A stretch of 64,000 bases of DNA, from positions 84,847-148,846 of the forward strand of contig NZ_CAKKLV010000012.1 of NCBI RefSeq assembly GCF_918698115.1, given 5' to 3'. Positions 8,890 to 18,477 of the stretch are shown piece by piece. Position 1 is the stretch's first letter, and every line of letters begins with the position of its first letter. This DNA comes from Peribacillus sp. Bi96. Lineage in GTDB: Bacteria; Bacillota; Bacilli; Bacillales; DSM-1321. Made by a program: the position numbers and the translations under genes. Below the pieces are notes generated by a model, which worked only from the letters and a program-made list of their open reading frames with translations, had not been told where the DNA came from and did no database searches.

Positions 8890-9654
8890 CTATTCTTTTG
8901 GGGCATTAAAGCATTCCGAAATCTTTATGGCATTTATCTTCACTTCATTTTTTATTGCATCCATCGCTATTTGCGTAAATCGTGTACTTGGACCCGATAC
9001 GCATAAACAAAAATTCACTTCTTGATCGAGCCCAAAAATAGGTGATGCAAGTGAATTAACTCCAGCCCCTCTTTCGTCTAAACTCATTGCAATGGATTCT
9101 TTTTGAATGATTGTCAATTCGTTTGAAAGATTATTGCGTATTGTTTCGGAATCTAAAGTTTTTAGAACAGATTCAACAAACGCCGAAGACTGAAAAGCTA
9201 ATAAGGCCTTCCCACCAGAACCTTTCTCCAATGGAAGTGTCTCTCCGATACTTACAACATGGCGGATTGATTGATTGCTCCCGTATCGTGCAATACACCT
9301 TCGTTTCTTATTCTCCAGCATATATAAACTTACTGATTCTCCAATTTCATTTCTTAGTTTCTTCATGAATGGTTTTGCAAGTTCCGTTATTTCGAATGAA
9401 ATCGTACTTTCCGCAATACGACCAAACTGATACATTTTATAGCCAAACTGATATTTTGAGTTAGAGAATTTTTTTTGCAGTAGACCATTTTGTACTAATG
9501 TATCTAACAGCCTGGAAGTTGTTGATTTGGCCAAACTAATTTTATTTGAGATTTCCGTTAAGGATAATTCAGGCTCTTCTAAAGTAAAGCAGTTCAATAT
9601 ATTAATTGACCGTTGAACAGTCCTTGATCCTTTTAAGCCTTCACTTTCATCCAT
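8890..9654 (-). CDS. IclR family transcriptional regulator
   Basis: 254 aa. An N-terminal winged helix-turn-helix (TVQRSINILNCF, then LTEISNKISLAKSTTSRLLDTL) is followed by the effector domain with GETLPLEKGSGGKALLAF and ERGAGVNSLASPIF, both typical of IclR. It lies directly upstream of the CoA transferase-lyase-permease operon on the same strand but ends in its own terminator. It is therefore probably the substrate-responsive regulator of that operon. GGGGGG before the ATG supports the start. Confidence 0.9.
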   Translation of the reverse strand: MDESEGLKGSRTVQRSINILNCFTLEEPELSLTEISNKISLAKSTTSRLLDTLVQNGLLQKKFSNSKYQFGYKMYQFGRIAESTISFEITELAKPFMKKLRNEIGESVSLYMLENKKRRCIARYGSNQSIRHVVSIGETLPLEKGSGGKALLAFQSSAFVESVLKTLDSETIRNNLSNELTIIQKESIAMSLDERGAGVNSLASPIFGLDQEVNFCLCVSGPSTRFTQIAMDAIKNEVKINAIKISECFNAPKE

Positions 9655-9789
9655 TGTAAAAGCCCCCCTTTACAATTATTTACCGACTGATTCCTTGCTC
9701 TCTAAATGTTGTTTTCATTTTGCAATTTCATATGCCTTATGTATTACCAATCAATTATAACCCCTAAAAAAGAGCATTTCATAATACGC

Positions 9790-10854
9790 TCAACTCCGAA
9801 ACCAATTCGCTCCCTCATCCATATGCACAAAAGGAATATCCGTATCAATTACACCTCTGATTCGATCTAATTCAATATCTTCCCCTTCGAGCCATTTCGC
9901 AAAATCAATTGATGTGGGTTCCTGATTCCCCCCCAAAGCAATCCAAGCTTTCATCTCCTTAGGTAAATAAGCGGAGGTATGAATCGTTCCAGCCCAGCTG
10001 CTATATAAATCCGAAAAGACACCTTGGTTGGTGTCATTAAACAATCTATAAGCATCGTAGGCAGATGAAAGTTTCCCTTCATGTTCTTGTATGATTTCCA
10101 ATCTGCGTTTCGAATCTATAAGATGATTACGATTTTCATTTTTCATGATTTCAAAGTGATTGGTACATGCATTGGCCCTACGCACCTCTACATTTCTCGG
10201 AGAGGTTTCCACAATATATGTTCCGCCACTTTTATCATAAACGACGTACGTGAATGAATGACGATGTGGGATTTCCTTCAACATCGAAACCGCTTCCTCC
10301 ACGTTCGCACAAGATTCAACAATCAGTCTGCCAATCATGCAGCAAATGAATCCATCTCCCGGGTTCTTTCGATTCATGAAGTTATATCCGATCACTAACC
10401 CTTTTTCATTCATGCCATCCATCCGTCCAGTCCCTCGCTGACTAGGTCCAATGCTTGAATACCCTTGATCAGTTGGCTGGAATAAGACATAGCGCCCTTC
10501 GTATGTCTTTGGATGGTAATCATAATTGCGAATGAGATAATCATCCCCTGTCATGATGGAGCATCCAGACCGAACATAATCCAATCGGTACCCTCCAAAC
10601 TCTTGCAGCACGCGTTCAATTGGCCATTTCAATGCTTCTTGCAACCCCAGTAATTCTTCCCATACTCCAGGGGCGAATTGTGTAATCGCTTTCTTGACCT
10701 CTTCTTCTTCAATCGTAAACCGTGGCTGTCTAATCTTCCACTGATCTTCACGATTTTTTACGGTTAGTGAATCTTTTAATGCCTCACCTTGCATGTACCC
10801 GAACTCATAATGTGTACCCCGAAATTGTATGATATCACTATATACTTGCTTCAC
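9790..10854 (-). CDS. C45-type Ntn hydrolase (acyl-CoA:6-APA acyltransferase-like)
   Basis: 354 aa starting with GTG at 10854 after an AGGGAT site. The Ntn-hydrolase pattern is clear: SGCSIMTGDDYLIRNYDYHP, in which Cys98 after Gly would become the N-terminal nucleophile by self-cleavage. MNEKGLVIGYNF and HSFTYVVYD follow, as in peptidase family C45. Family members hydrolyse or transfer linear amide bonds, and many bacterial ones have unknown substrates. The gene is divergent from a large permease, which may import its substrate or product. Function beyond the fold is not established. Confidence 0.82.
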   Translation of the reverse strand: MKQVYSDIIQFRGTHYEFGYMQGEALKDSLTVKNREDQWKIRQPRFTIEEEEVKKAITQFAPGVWEELLGLQEALKWPIERVLQEFGGYRLDYVRSGCSIMTGDDYLIRNYDYHPKTYEGRYVLFQPTDQGYSSIGPSQRGTGRMDGMNEKGLVIGYNFMNRKNPGDGFICCMIGRLIVESCANVEEAVSMLKEIPHRHSFTYVVYDKSGGTYIVETSPRNVEVRRANACTNHFEIMKNENRNHLIDSKRRLEIIQEHEGKLSSAYDAYRLFNDTNQGVFSDLYSSWAGTIHTSAYLPKEMKAWIALGGNQEPTSIDFAKWLEGEDIELDRIRGVIDTDIPFVHMDEGANWFRS

Positions 10855-10957
10855 AACTTATCCCTCATTTACAGTAGTGGCTGTTCAATTAAGGATACTT
10901 GAAGTGCAGTTGAAAATAAAGAAGATAAGCATTAAATTTATGAAACAACTCACCACC

Positions 10958-11006
10958 CCGTACCCCCCTCATAATCTGTAACTAGGCATATTTATGAGGG
11001 GGACGG
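10958..11006 (+). promoter_or_regulatory. Strong inverted repeat covering the ribosome binding site of the permease
   Basis: CCCCCTCATAA (10964-10974) is the exact complement of TTATGAGGGGG (10992-11002), with a 17-nt loop. The outer CCGT/ACGG pair extends the stem across a 2-nt bulge. The right arm contains the GAGGGGG ribosome binding site, 7 nt before the ATG at 11010. In RNA the hairpin would hide the site. It could alternatively be a DNA operator between divergent genes. The dyad is seen directly; the role is inference. Confidence 0.6.
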
Positions 11007-11009
11007 ATT

Positions 11010-12401
11010 ATGGAGATGGAATTAACGGCACTCCATTGGATTTATGTTGTATTTATTGTATTGATAATCGGGTTTATGGTAAAACGCCGTGATACGACCA
11101 TCATTTGCATAATTGGCATTTTCCTTTTGGCTTTAGTTGCTACTGGCAGTTTTGCCTCATCCATAAGCGGGATATTCAACAGTTTCATCTTCGCCATCAC
11201 GGAATTAATGTCCACGATATTAATCATTTCAATCATAGTCGCCATGAGCACGGTTTTAACGAAGTCTGGTATTAACGATGTCATGATCGCACCATTTGCC
11301 AAATTCATTAAAAATCCTACACTTGCCTTTTGGATAATCGGGATTGTCATGATGATCATATCCTGGTTTTTCTGGCCATCACCAGCGGTTGCCTTACTTG
11401 GGGCGGTTCTGCTCCCGTTTGCATTACGGGCTGGTTTACCTGCGTTAGGCGTGGCGATGGCAATGAACCTTTTTGGCCACGGAATAGCATTATCAGGGGA
11501 TTTCATCATTCAAGCTGCCCCTAAACTCACGGCAGATGCAGCTTCGATACCAGTCGGTGATGTCATTGCTGCGAGCATTCCCCTTGTCATTGTAATGGGG
11601 GTCGTCACCACCACCTCTGCCTTTATCCTTTTAAAGCGGGATATGAAACTTGGAAGAATCAAGGCTGCTGATTACGTTGGAATCAGCCAAGATCAAACAA
11701 TCAGGGAAGATCTGCTCACACTGGCACAAAAGAAGTTTTTTGCAGTCTTCATTCCGATCGCATTTCTATTGGATGTTGTGGCCTTGTCGATTTTGAAGTT
11801 GCAAGGCGGAGATGCAACGGCGTTGGTTGGCGGAACAGCCGTTTTCATCTTGCTCATTTTATCCCTCGTCGCACATAAACAACAGGGACTTGAAAAATCA
11901 ACGGCCTATTTAATTCAGGGATTTCAATTTGGCTTCAAAGTATTCGGACCCGTCATTCCAATCGCCGCATTCTTCTATTTAGGAGATTCTGGATTCACCC
12001 AAATCATCGGTGACTATTTACCAAAAACTTCCCTCGGCATTGTCAATGACCTTGGCGCCGCCTTGGCGGCCTCGGTTCCTTTGACGAAAGAAATTGCCTC
12101 TGTCACATTAACGGGCATCGGTGCCATCACTGGCCTTGATGGGTCGGGATTTTCAGGGATTTCTTTAGCAGGTTCGGTTGCCAAACTTTTTGGAACGGCA
12201 ATCGGAAGCGGAACCGCTACCTTGACTGCACTTGGGCAAATAACTGCGATTTGGGTTGGCGGAGGTACCTTGATTCCATGGGCCCTCATCCCAGCCGCTG
12301 CCATATGTAATGTCAGCCCATTCGAACTTGCGCGCCGGAATCTGCTGCCGGTAACCATTGGTTTGGCCGTCACTACAATCGTTGCAATGTTTCTTATTTA
12401 A
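11010..12401 (+). CDS. Ion-transporter-superfamily permease, substrate unknown
   Basis: 463 aa with about 12 hydrophobic helices. Two half-proteins each contain a re-entrant-like glycine/alanine-rich loop (SPAVALLGAVLLPFAL near 120-140, and the GSGTATLTALGQITA region near 395-410), like GntP/CitMHS/NhaC-type transporters. I do not recognise an exact family. An excellent GAGGGGG ribosome binding site precedes the ATG but lies in a hairpin. It is divergent from the C45 hydrolase, so the two may handle the same compound. It is monocistronic. Confidence 0.7.
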   Translation: MEMELTALHWIYVVFIVLIIGFMVKRRDTTIICIIGIFLLALVATGSFASSISGIFNSFIFAITELMSTILIISIIVAMSTVLTKSGINDVMIAPFAKFIKNPTLAFWIIGIVMMIISWFFWPSPAVALLGAVLLPFALRAGLPALGVAMAMNLFGHGIALSGDFIIQAAPKLTADAASIPVGDVIAASIPLVIVMGVVTTTSAFILLKRDMKLGRIKAADYVGISQDQTIREDLLTLAQKKFFAVFIPIAFLLDVVALSILKLQGGDATALVGGTAVFILLILSLVAHKQQGLEKSTAYLIQGFQFGFKVFGPVIPIAAFFYLGDSGFTQIIGDYLPKTSLGIVNDLGAALAASVPLTKEIASVTLTGIGAITGLDGSGFSGISLAGSVAKLFGTAIGSGTATLTALGQITAIWVGGGTLIPWALIPAAAICNVSPFELARRNLLPVTIGLAVTTIVAMFLI

Positions 12402-12610
12402 TAATTCTAAACGGTATTGTGCTTGGACTTTAAAGTTACGAAAACGACACCTGTACAATGTGTAAAACAATACCTACTCTCATTTTTAAAAGGACTGAGA
12501 AGTAATATTATCCCCTTAAGATAGATAGTGTAAAAAAACACAAACAGTCGTGGACGATACACTACTACCTGAAGGGGATTTTATTATGGCTAATAACTAT
12601 TTTGGCGGTT

Positions 12611-12865
12611 GGCATTATTAAGGCATTGCACGAACATGGAAAAGGAGTTCCCAAAGACTATTCTGTCGTTGGATTTGATGACCTTGTGATTAGTCGTTAT
12701 TAATGACCAGGTTTAACGACAATACGGCAAGATGTATTTAATAAGGGGACCATTTCAGCTCAAACAATCATTGATATGATTGAACTAGAAACAACAGATC
12801 CAGTAAACACGAACCTTCCAATTGAGATAATAGTGAGAGGATCTACAAGATTTATATATATGTGA
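12611..12865 (+). pseudogene. LacI-family regulator, C-terminal remnant
   Basis: In one frame the sequence reads GIIKALHEHGKGVPKDYSVV, then GFDDLVISRY, two stop codons in a row (12701-12706), then PGLTTIRQDV and a further 50 residues ending at 12863-12865. These are the hallmark C-terminal motifs of LacI/GalR regulators. The DNA-binding domain is missing. Just upstream a tiny ORF with a good ribosome binding site (12586-12621, MANNYFGGWHY) runs into it in another frame. A dead gene. Confidence 0.85.
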
Positions 12866-12888
12866 TCCGCACCGCCGCAAATCTAGCT

Positions 12889-12941
12889 CCAATAGAAAAA
12901 GGGCTGCCGCAGCAACCCTCGTTTTGAAGTAAAGCACCCTA
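12889..12941 (-). terminator. Terminator of the 13.0-kb permease; member of the GGTGCTTTACTTCAA repeat family
   Basis: On the minus strand: GGTGCTTTACTTCAA, then a hairpin AGGGTTGC/GCAGCCCT, then TTTTTCTATTGGAGC. The same head sequence, hairpin position and tail recur at 17298-17352 and 62712-62761, with more diverged copies at 53717, 61808 and 63212. Confidence 0.75.
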
Positions 12942-13013
12942 CTATTTCCTTAAAGATTAGTAATCTACAATAAACAACTGTCTCACTTAGAAGAATTCAA
13001 AGCAAGTTATAGA

Positions 13014-14411
13014 TTAACCCACTTTATGCTCAGTTTCAATTTCTGTCGGAGCATCTACTGGTACACGCTTGCCCATTCCAAAAGCGTAATAACTAATGAC
13101 AACGATACATAGAAAACCAATTCCTACAATTAACGAAATGCGTGTTTCATCATTAAACCACATTCCGACTAATACCATTATCAAGAAAGCAATGGTCAAG
13201 TAGTTTGTTACAGGTGCAAAAGGCATTTTAAATGGATGATTGACCATTTCAGCCTTTTTAGCTTTTCTGAATTGAATTTGACTTATCAGAATGACAAACC
13301 ACGGAATCATACCAGGAAGTACACTTGCACTATAAACATGCACAAATAAATTTTCTGGTGCAACATAACTTAAAACTACACCAAGTGCTAACCCCACTAT
13401 CACACCGAACGTACCGAATAATGGGACACCACTATTGGATACTTTGGCAAAGTATTTTGGCGCTTGTCCATTCATTCCTAATGTGTAAAGCATGCGTCCT
13501 GCACTGTAAATACCACTATTGCAGCCAGACATTGCAGCTGTGATTACGACAAAGTTAATGATTCCAGCTGCTGCTGTAATACCAACTTTCGCAAAGGTTG
13601 CCACAAATGGGCTGCCAATTGCAGTTAGTTGGTCCCAAGGGTAAACGGTTACAATAATGAAAATTGCACCAATATAGAAGATTAAGATACGCCAAATGGT
13701 ACTTTGAATCGCTTTAGTTATTGTGTTTTGCGGATCTTTTGCTTCACCAGCTGTAATCCCGATCAGTTCTACACCCTGATACGCTGCAACAACTAATGAA
13801 AGAGCAAAGAAGAATCCTTTCCATCCACCTGTAAACCATCCACCATGTTCCCAAAGATTAGATAATCCTATCGCCTCTCCGCCGTTACCAAATCCAAAGA
13901 AGATAAGTCCAATTCCTGCAACGATCATTAATACAATCGTTACGATTTTAACCAGTGCAAACCAAAATTCAATTTCACCAAAGGATTTAACGGAAATCAG
14001 GTTCGCTGCCCCAAGGATCACCATTGCAATCAAACCTGGGATCCAAGCAGGAAGATCAGGGAACCAATACTGCATGTATGTCCCAACAGCTATGATTTCG
14101 GCCATCCCGACAATAACCCATTGGAACCAGTTGCTCCAAGCAGTCATATACCCTGCCAATGGATGAATATACTTATAACCAAATGTAGCAAATGAACCTG
14201 TACTTGGCTCCAAATACAACATTTCCCCCATTGCCCGCATAATCAAAAAGATAAAAATCCCTGATATTGCATAAGCCAACATGACAGATGGACCTGTCCA
14301 TTTAATCGCGCTGGCTGAACCCATAAATAAACCAACACCAATTGTACCGCCCAAAGCAATCATCTGAATATGACGGCCCTTCAGGTCCCTATTCAAATCT
14401 TGGTTTGCCAT
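13014..14411 (-). CDS. APC-family amino-acid permease (paralogue of the 30.4-kb gene)
   Basis: 465 aa with 12 predicted TM helices. The N-terminus [20 protein letters not shown] and the [10 protein letters not shown] loop mark the AAT subgroup of amino-acid:H+ symporters (B. subtilis YtnA/YdgF-like). The start at 14411 follows AGGGGGAA; the longer frame starts upstream of that site. It is followed by a hairpin terminator. A strong catabolite-response-element match lies about 195 bp upstream. It is very similar through most of its length to the permease at 30382-31755. Substrate not deducible. Confidence 0.88.
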   Translation of the reverse strand: MANQDLNRDLKGRHIQMIALGGTIGVGLFMGSASAIKWTGPSVMLAYAISGIFIFLIMRAMGEMLYLEPSTGSFATFGYKYIHPLAGYMTAWSNWFQWVIVGMAEIIAVGTYMQYWFPDLPAWIPGLIAMVILGAANLISVKSFGEIEFWFALVKIVTIVLMIVAGIGLIFFGFGNGGEAIGLSNLWEHGGWFTGGWKGFFFALSLVVAAYQGVELIGITAGEAKDPQNTITKAIQSTIWRILIFYIGAIFIIVTVYPWDQLTAIGSPFVATFAKVGITAAAGIINFVVITAAMSGCNSGIYSAGRMLYTLGMNGQAPKYFAKVSNSGVPLFGTFGVIVGLALGVVLSYVAPENLFVHVYSASVLPGMIPWFVILISQIQFRKAKKAEMVNHPFKMPFAPVTNYLTIAFLIMVLVGMWFNDETRISLIVGIGFLCIVVISYYAFGMGKRVPVDAPTEIETEHKVG

Positions 14412-14606
14412 TCCATTTCCCCCTACTCTACTAAAAGTCATATTTGCTGCAAAATCCTAATACTCTCCATTCGGTATCGAAATGATTAAGCGGGCATCTT
14501 TATGAGCCTTCAAAAATCATTCTCCACTTCTAGGTTAAGCATTCCTGATAGTTAGAAAGATTCTTATGAATTTTCACGTTATACCAGATGTGAACATAAA
14601 GTTAAT

Positions 14607-14620
14607 GGAAAGCGCTTACT
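14607..14620. promoter_or_regulatory. Candidate cre (CcpA) site
   Basis: GGAAAGCGCTTACT fits the cre consensus TGWAARCGYTWNCW at every position but the first and contains the AAAGCGCTTW core. It lies upstream of the amino-acid permease, with no other gene between, so carbon-catabolite control of that gene is plausible. Confidence 0.55.
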
Positions 14621-14684
14621 TTTTATTGGTCTAATAAGTGCTTCATTAAACCGGTAAAAAAAATCACGACCTGTATAAAATAAC

Positions 14685-14718
14685 CCGAATAAAAGAGTCT
14701 TGCAACCCTTTTATTCGG
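14685..14718 (-). terminator. Terminator after threonine dehydrogenase gene
   Basis: CCGAATAAAAG (14685-14695) pairs perfectly with CTTTTATTCGG (14708-14718), loop 12 nt. On the minus strand TTATTTTATAC follows. Confidence 0.75.
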
Positions 14719-14728
14719 CTCAGGCTGA

Positions 14729-15688
14729 TTAAGCGGTAATTAACAGTGACTTTAATCCAAGCTTTACCAACATATCCTTCGTCATTTTCTCCAAATCATA
14801 TTCCGCCTTAAATCCCCATTCTTCTTTTGCACAAGTTGAATCTATGCTATTTGGCCAACTGTCAGCAATAGATTGTCTTCCAGGATCGACGTCATAACCC
14901 ATGACAAAATCTGGAATATGCTTTTGGATCTCGGCTGCGATTTGTTCTGGGGCAAAGCTCATGGCAGATACATTAAAAGAATTCCGATGTTTTAGCTTTG
15001 AGGCATCCGCCTCCATTAATGTCGTAATGGCAGCTAAAGCGTCAGGCATATACATCATATCCATGTATGTTCCCTTATCAATGTAAGATGTATATTTCTT
15101 ATTTTTAATCGCTTCATAGTAAATTTCGACCGCATAATCGGTTGTTCCGCCGCCAGGAGGCGTAACATACGAGATCAGCCCTGGGAATCGAAGACCTCTC
15201 GTATCAACGCCAAATTTATGATTGTAATAATCACATAATAACTCACCCGATACTTTATTCACTCCGTACATTGTATTCGGTCGTTGAATGGTGTCTTGCG
15301 GTGTCCAATCATTAGGAGTCGTTGGACCAAACGCACCAATAGAGCTAGGTGTAAATAATCGGCAATTAAGTTCTCGTGCCGTTTCCAAGGCATTTACCAA
15401 TCCGCCCATGTTTAAATTCCAGGCTAAAAGCGGCTTCTTTTCAGCTGTTGCCGACAATAAAGCAGCTAAATGAATAATCGTATCCACTTCATGTTTTTTG
15501 GCAATATCAAACATCGCTTTTTCATCGGTAACATCCAATATCTCAAATGGACCTGATTGGACCACATTACTTTCCGTTCTACGAATATCTGTTGCAATGA
15601 TATTGTCAAAGCCGTATATCTCTCTCATTTTCAGCGTCAGTTCTGAACCAATTTGACCTAAAGCCCCCGTTACTAAGACCTTTTTCAT
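14729..15688 (-). CDS. tdh: L-threonine 3-dehydrogenase, SDR (epimerase-like) type
   Basis: 319 aa extended-SDR enzyme. It has the Rossmann motif [11 protein letters not shown], the NAD ribose-binding DIR at the end of strand 2, and the catalytic YGVNK (Y-x-x-x-K), followed by RFPGLISY and a C-terminal substrate domain. It oxidises L-threonine to 2-amino-3-ketobutyrate. The ATG at 15688 follows GGGAGGG. The upstream partner gene kbl ends about 40 nt away, so both form one operon that converts threonine to glycine and acetyl-CoA. Confidence 0.92.
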   Translation of the reverse strand: MKKVLVTGALGQIGSELTLKMREIYGFDNIIATDIRRTESNVVQSGPFEILDVTDEKAMFDIAKKHEVDTIIHLAALLSATAEKKPLLAWNLNMGGLVNALETARELNCRLFTPSSIGAFGPTTPNDWTPQDTIQRPNTMYGVNKVSGELLCDYYNHKFGVDTRGLRFPGLISYVTPPGGGTTDYAVEIYYEAIKNKKYTSYIDKGTYMDMMYMPDALAAITTLMEADASKLKHRNSFNVSAMSFAPEQIAAEIQKHIPDFVMGYDVDPGRQSIADSWPNSIDSTCAKEEWGFKAEYDLEKMTKDMLVKLGLKSLLITA

Positions 15689-15730
15689 CAAAAATCCCTC
15701 CCTTTTTTACACTCTGCAGTAAGAAACCCT

Positions 15731-16921
15731 TTATATAATCGACATCTCTTTTCCTACTTTTTCATAAATGTCTATAGCCCGATCCAGCATCTCTTTTGTG
15801 TGAGCAGCTGTCGGCATATTCCTCACCCTTCCTGTTCCCTTCGGAACTGTAGGGAATACGATGGATTTAGCATATACACCTTCTTCGATCAGCCTTTTAC
15901 TGAATTGCTGTGTTTTAGCTTCATCACCTATAATGCAAGGGGTAATCGGTGTCTCGCTCTCCCCTATATAAAAACCTAATTCTTTTAGACCTTTTTTCAA
16001 GTAATCGCCGTTTTCCCACAGCTTATTTTGAAGATCTGAGCTATTCATCAAAATATCAATGGCTTCTATACAGGATGCAACTGCTCCCGGTGTGACAGCC
16101 GTTGAAAATAAAAATGGACGACTTCTCACTTTTAGCCAATCAATTAAATCTTTCTTTCCTGCTACATAGCCACCTACAACACCAATAGCCTTAGATAATG
16201 TTCCAATTTGGAAATCCACTCTATCCGATAACCCAAAATGTTTTACCGTTCCTGCACCATTACCTAGTACACCTGATCCATGCGCATCATCAACATACGT
16301 AATTAAATCTAACTCTTCGGCAATATCCACAATTTCAGGGAGCTTGGCAATATCCCCATCCATCGAGAACACTCCGTCAGTAATAATCATGATTTTGTTA
16401 TACAATCCAGACTCTTTTGCTTTAAGTGCTTTTGTTCGTAAATCATCCATGTCGGAATGGATAAAGGGAATGATTTTTGCTTTAGATAATCGGCATCCAT
16501 CAATGATTGAAGCATGATTCAATTCATCTGAAAGGATGGCATCGTGTTTATCCATCACTCCTGAAATCGCTGCCATATTACAGTTAAATCCAGATTGATA
16601 AGCAATGGCTGCTTCTGTATGTTTAAACTCGGCAAGCTTTTCTTCCAATTTGACATGTATATCTAACGTCCCGTTAATCGTACGGACAGCACCGGCTCCG
16701 ACACCATATGTTTTCGTTGCTTCTATGCATGCGTCGATTAATCGGCGATCAGTTGCTAAACCTAAATAATTATTGGATGATAAATTAATTAGCTCTCTTC
16801 CTGCAATGGTGATCATCGGACCGTTCGGACCTTCTACCGGATCTATCACGTTATAAAGTCCTTTATCTTTTAAATCATCTAAATTTTCTTTCAAAAATCG
16901 ATTTAATATTTCACTAGACAT
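15731..16921 (-). CDS. kbl: Glycine C-acetyltransferase (2-amino-3-ketobutyrate CoA ligase)
   Basis: 396 aa, the normal length. It is an alpha-oxoamine synthase of PLP fold type I, with [10 protein letters not shown], the HGSG loop in [11 protein letters not shown], and the PLP lysine in GTLSKAIG. It splits 2-amino-3-ketobutyrate with CoA into glycine and acetyl-CoA. It lies directly before tdh on the same strand. The ribosome binding site is GGGG before the ATG. No other biosynthetic gene is nearby that would suggest KAS/BioF activity. Confidence 0.93.
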   Translation of the reverse strand: MSSEILNRFLKENLDDLKDKGLYNVIDPVEGPNGPMITIAGRELINLSSNNYLGLATDRRLIDACIEATKTYGVGAGAVRTINGTLDIHVKLEEKLAEFKHTEAAIAYQSGFNCNMAAISGVMDKHDAILSDELNHASIIDGCRLSKAKIIPFIHSDMDDLRTKALKAKESGLYNKIMIITDGVFSMDGDIAKLPEIVDIAEELDLITYVDDAHGSGVLGNGAGTVKHFGLSDRVDFQIGTLSKAIGVVGGYVAGKKDLIDWLKVRSRPFLFSTAVTPGAVASCIEAIDILMNSSDLQNKLWENGDYLKKGLKELGFYIGESETPITPCIIGDEAKTQQFSKRLIEEGVYAKSIVFPTVPKGTGRVRNMPTAAHTKEMLDRAIDIYEKVGKEMSII

Positions 16922-17297
16922 CTCATATACCCCCTAATTGATGGTTGGTGATCTACCCTATTCTTAAATGTTGCATTTAAGAATTATGAATTTTGCTCTT
17001 ATTAAGAAAATACAAGTGTCCTTCCCAAAAAAACACATGGAAGTAACGTAAATCCTTTTAAATTAATAGTTATAACAACCATAATAATAGATAAATTTAT
17101 TGTTGTCCATATTGTGTGGACAAAAAAATTTAAGATTGCTGTAGTTTCGCCTTAAAGATCTTTCAATAATTCGTTGAAAACATTGAATTTCCGCGTAGAT
17201 TTTAACCATAAAATTTCCGTGTTAATCATCGAAATAAATGAGGTGAAAATGAGGCACTTTTTAGATATTTTTTCTAGATTATTACAATTACACCTCC
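16922..17297. other. Intergenic region upstream of kbl, no gene seen
   Basis: AT-rich stretch holding the presumed kbl-tdh promoter. A short open frame that starts inside the repeat at 17298-17352 and runs through this stretch lacks a ribosome binding site and any family resemblance. No RNA structure recognised. Confidence 0.5.
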
Positions 17298-17352
17298 TTA
17301 CTTCCATAAAAAATGGAGCTGTTGATCTGCTCCTGAAGAGGAAGTAAAGCAC
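17298..17352 (-). repeat. Terminator-like dispersed repeat copy
   Basis: On the minus strand: GGTGCTTTACTTCC, a hairpin GGAGCAGATCAACAGCTCC (17315-17333), then ATTTTTTATGGAAGTAAGG. It matches the copies at 12889 and 62712 in order of parts and in the flanking words. Confidence 0.7.
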
Positions 17353-17551
17353 CATATGTTACGTTTAATCTTTCATACATCAACCCCATAATTAGGTCTA
17401 ACTAACAAAGTATGGAAAATGTACACGAAGAAAATTAAGACATAAATAAAGCATATTTTTCCTACGTGTTTTACCAACTGGAAATTTTTATCAAAAAAAA
17501 AAAAAAACGGTGAGAATTTTGGAAAAATTAGTTTTTACCAACCTAAAAAAA

Positions 17552-17618
17552 CTGTAGACACCCCCAAATTATTATCGAGGTTGTCTACAGTCTAAAATCC
17601 TCGTAGCTTCGAGGATTT
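17552..17618 (-). terminator. Paired-hairpin repeat terminating the thioredoxin-like gene
   Basis: Minus strand: AAATCCTCG/CGAGGATTT hairpin (17594-17618), linker TTTAGA, then a CTGTAGACA/TGTCTACAG hairpin (17552-17590) and seven Ts. The linker and second hairpin match the element at 3667-3731, while the first hairpin has a different sequence but the same position. Confidence 0.75.
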
Positions 17619-17635
17619 AGTCATGCACGATCGTT

Positions 17636-18196
17636 TTAAATTTTTCCCAATGCTTCCTTGATGCTATCGTATACTTCGTCCCATAGCTGTTTATCTTCAG
17701 AAAATGCCTCTGTTATCTTTTTAAAGACCTCTTTCTGCTCTGCCTCAAATCGTTCATCATCCTTAGCTGGAAGATTTGAGCGCAACTCCATTACAAACGC
17801 TTGTACCTTTGGTGCACGAGGTCCCCAAACGGCTCTTTCTTCGCCATTCTTATCAATGAATATAAAAATGGGAATCGAACGCGCTGTTCCATTCGTTAAG
17901 TATTGATCGATCAGCTCAAGATTTTGATCTCGTAAAATCATGCGAGTTTCCATATTTGTCGCTTCCGTTATATTCAATAAAATAGGTATATTCATCATCG
18001 CATCTCCGCACCAGTCTTCAGTAATGACAATGGCCCGAAGTTCTTTCGCTTTTAATTCATCAAAAAAATCCTGATCATCTGCAGAAATAGAAAAACGCTC
18101 ATGAATCGATTGTAAGTTTTCTTTATGAGCCTTCATTGAAGAAACAAATTCTCTAGCGGGAATCCCCATTTCAAACCATTCATTCAGTGTCGTCAT
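17636..18196 (-). CDS. Thioredoxin-family protein with single-Cys WCGD site
   Basis: 186 aa. A thioredoxin-like core contains ITEDWCGDAMMNIP near residues 58-71, a cis-Pro segment (ARSIPIFIFIDKNGEE) and a long acidic C-terminal helix. The CxxC motif is reduced to one cysteine (C-G-D-A), common in this Bacillus subgroup, so dithiol oxidoreductase activity is doubtful and a monothiol or chaperone-like role is possible. It is monocistronic with its own terminator. Confidence 0.8.
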   Translation of the reverse strand: MTTLNEWFEMGIPAREFVSSMKAHKENLQSIHERFSISADDQDFFDELKAKELRAIVITEDWCGDAMMNIPILLNITEATNMETRMILRDQNLELIDQYLTNGTARSIPIFIFIDKNGEERAVWGPRAPKVQAFVMELRSNLPAKDDERFEAEQKEVFKKITEAFSEDKQLWDEVYDSIKEALGKI

Positions 18197-18304
18197 TTTA
18201 TTGCTCCTAACTAACTATTTTTAAGTTAAAAGTACCATAAACCCCTTATTATTTCATTGTTTACACCTTGAAAAATCAACTGACTGCCTTTTATACGGAA
18301 GATG

Positions 18305-18470
18305 CTCTTGATATCCGGTTTAAAAATGGTCGTGTTCGCTCTTCCTTTGGAGCTTTGAAGATCTCCATTGGCGCGCCCCTTCTTCTACATTGCCCCCGCG
18401 ACCCATGAAAAGAACCAATCCTAGACCATCATCGGTTACAATCACCATCGTGAAGCCTTCCTCTAATAAC
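18305..18470 (-). pseudogene. Decayed partial copy of the tcyN-type ABC ATPase C-terminus
   Basis: DNA at 18305-18470 aligns with 20566-20740, the C-terminal part of the intact ATPase gene: both share CTTGATATCCGGTTTAAAAA, GTCGTGTTCGCTCTTCCTT, CCATGAAAAGAAC and GGTTACAATCACCATCGTGA. Substitutions and deletions break the frame, and the catalytic N-terminal part is missing. It is a dead duplicate lying just downstream of the S-alkylcysteine cluster. Confidence 0.8.
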
Positions 18471-18477
18471 ATATTTT

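Noticed and set aside
17152..17355. 67-codon minus-strand frame
   Set aside because: It starts inside a dispersed repeat, lacks a ribosome binding site, and shows no protein-like pattern.
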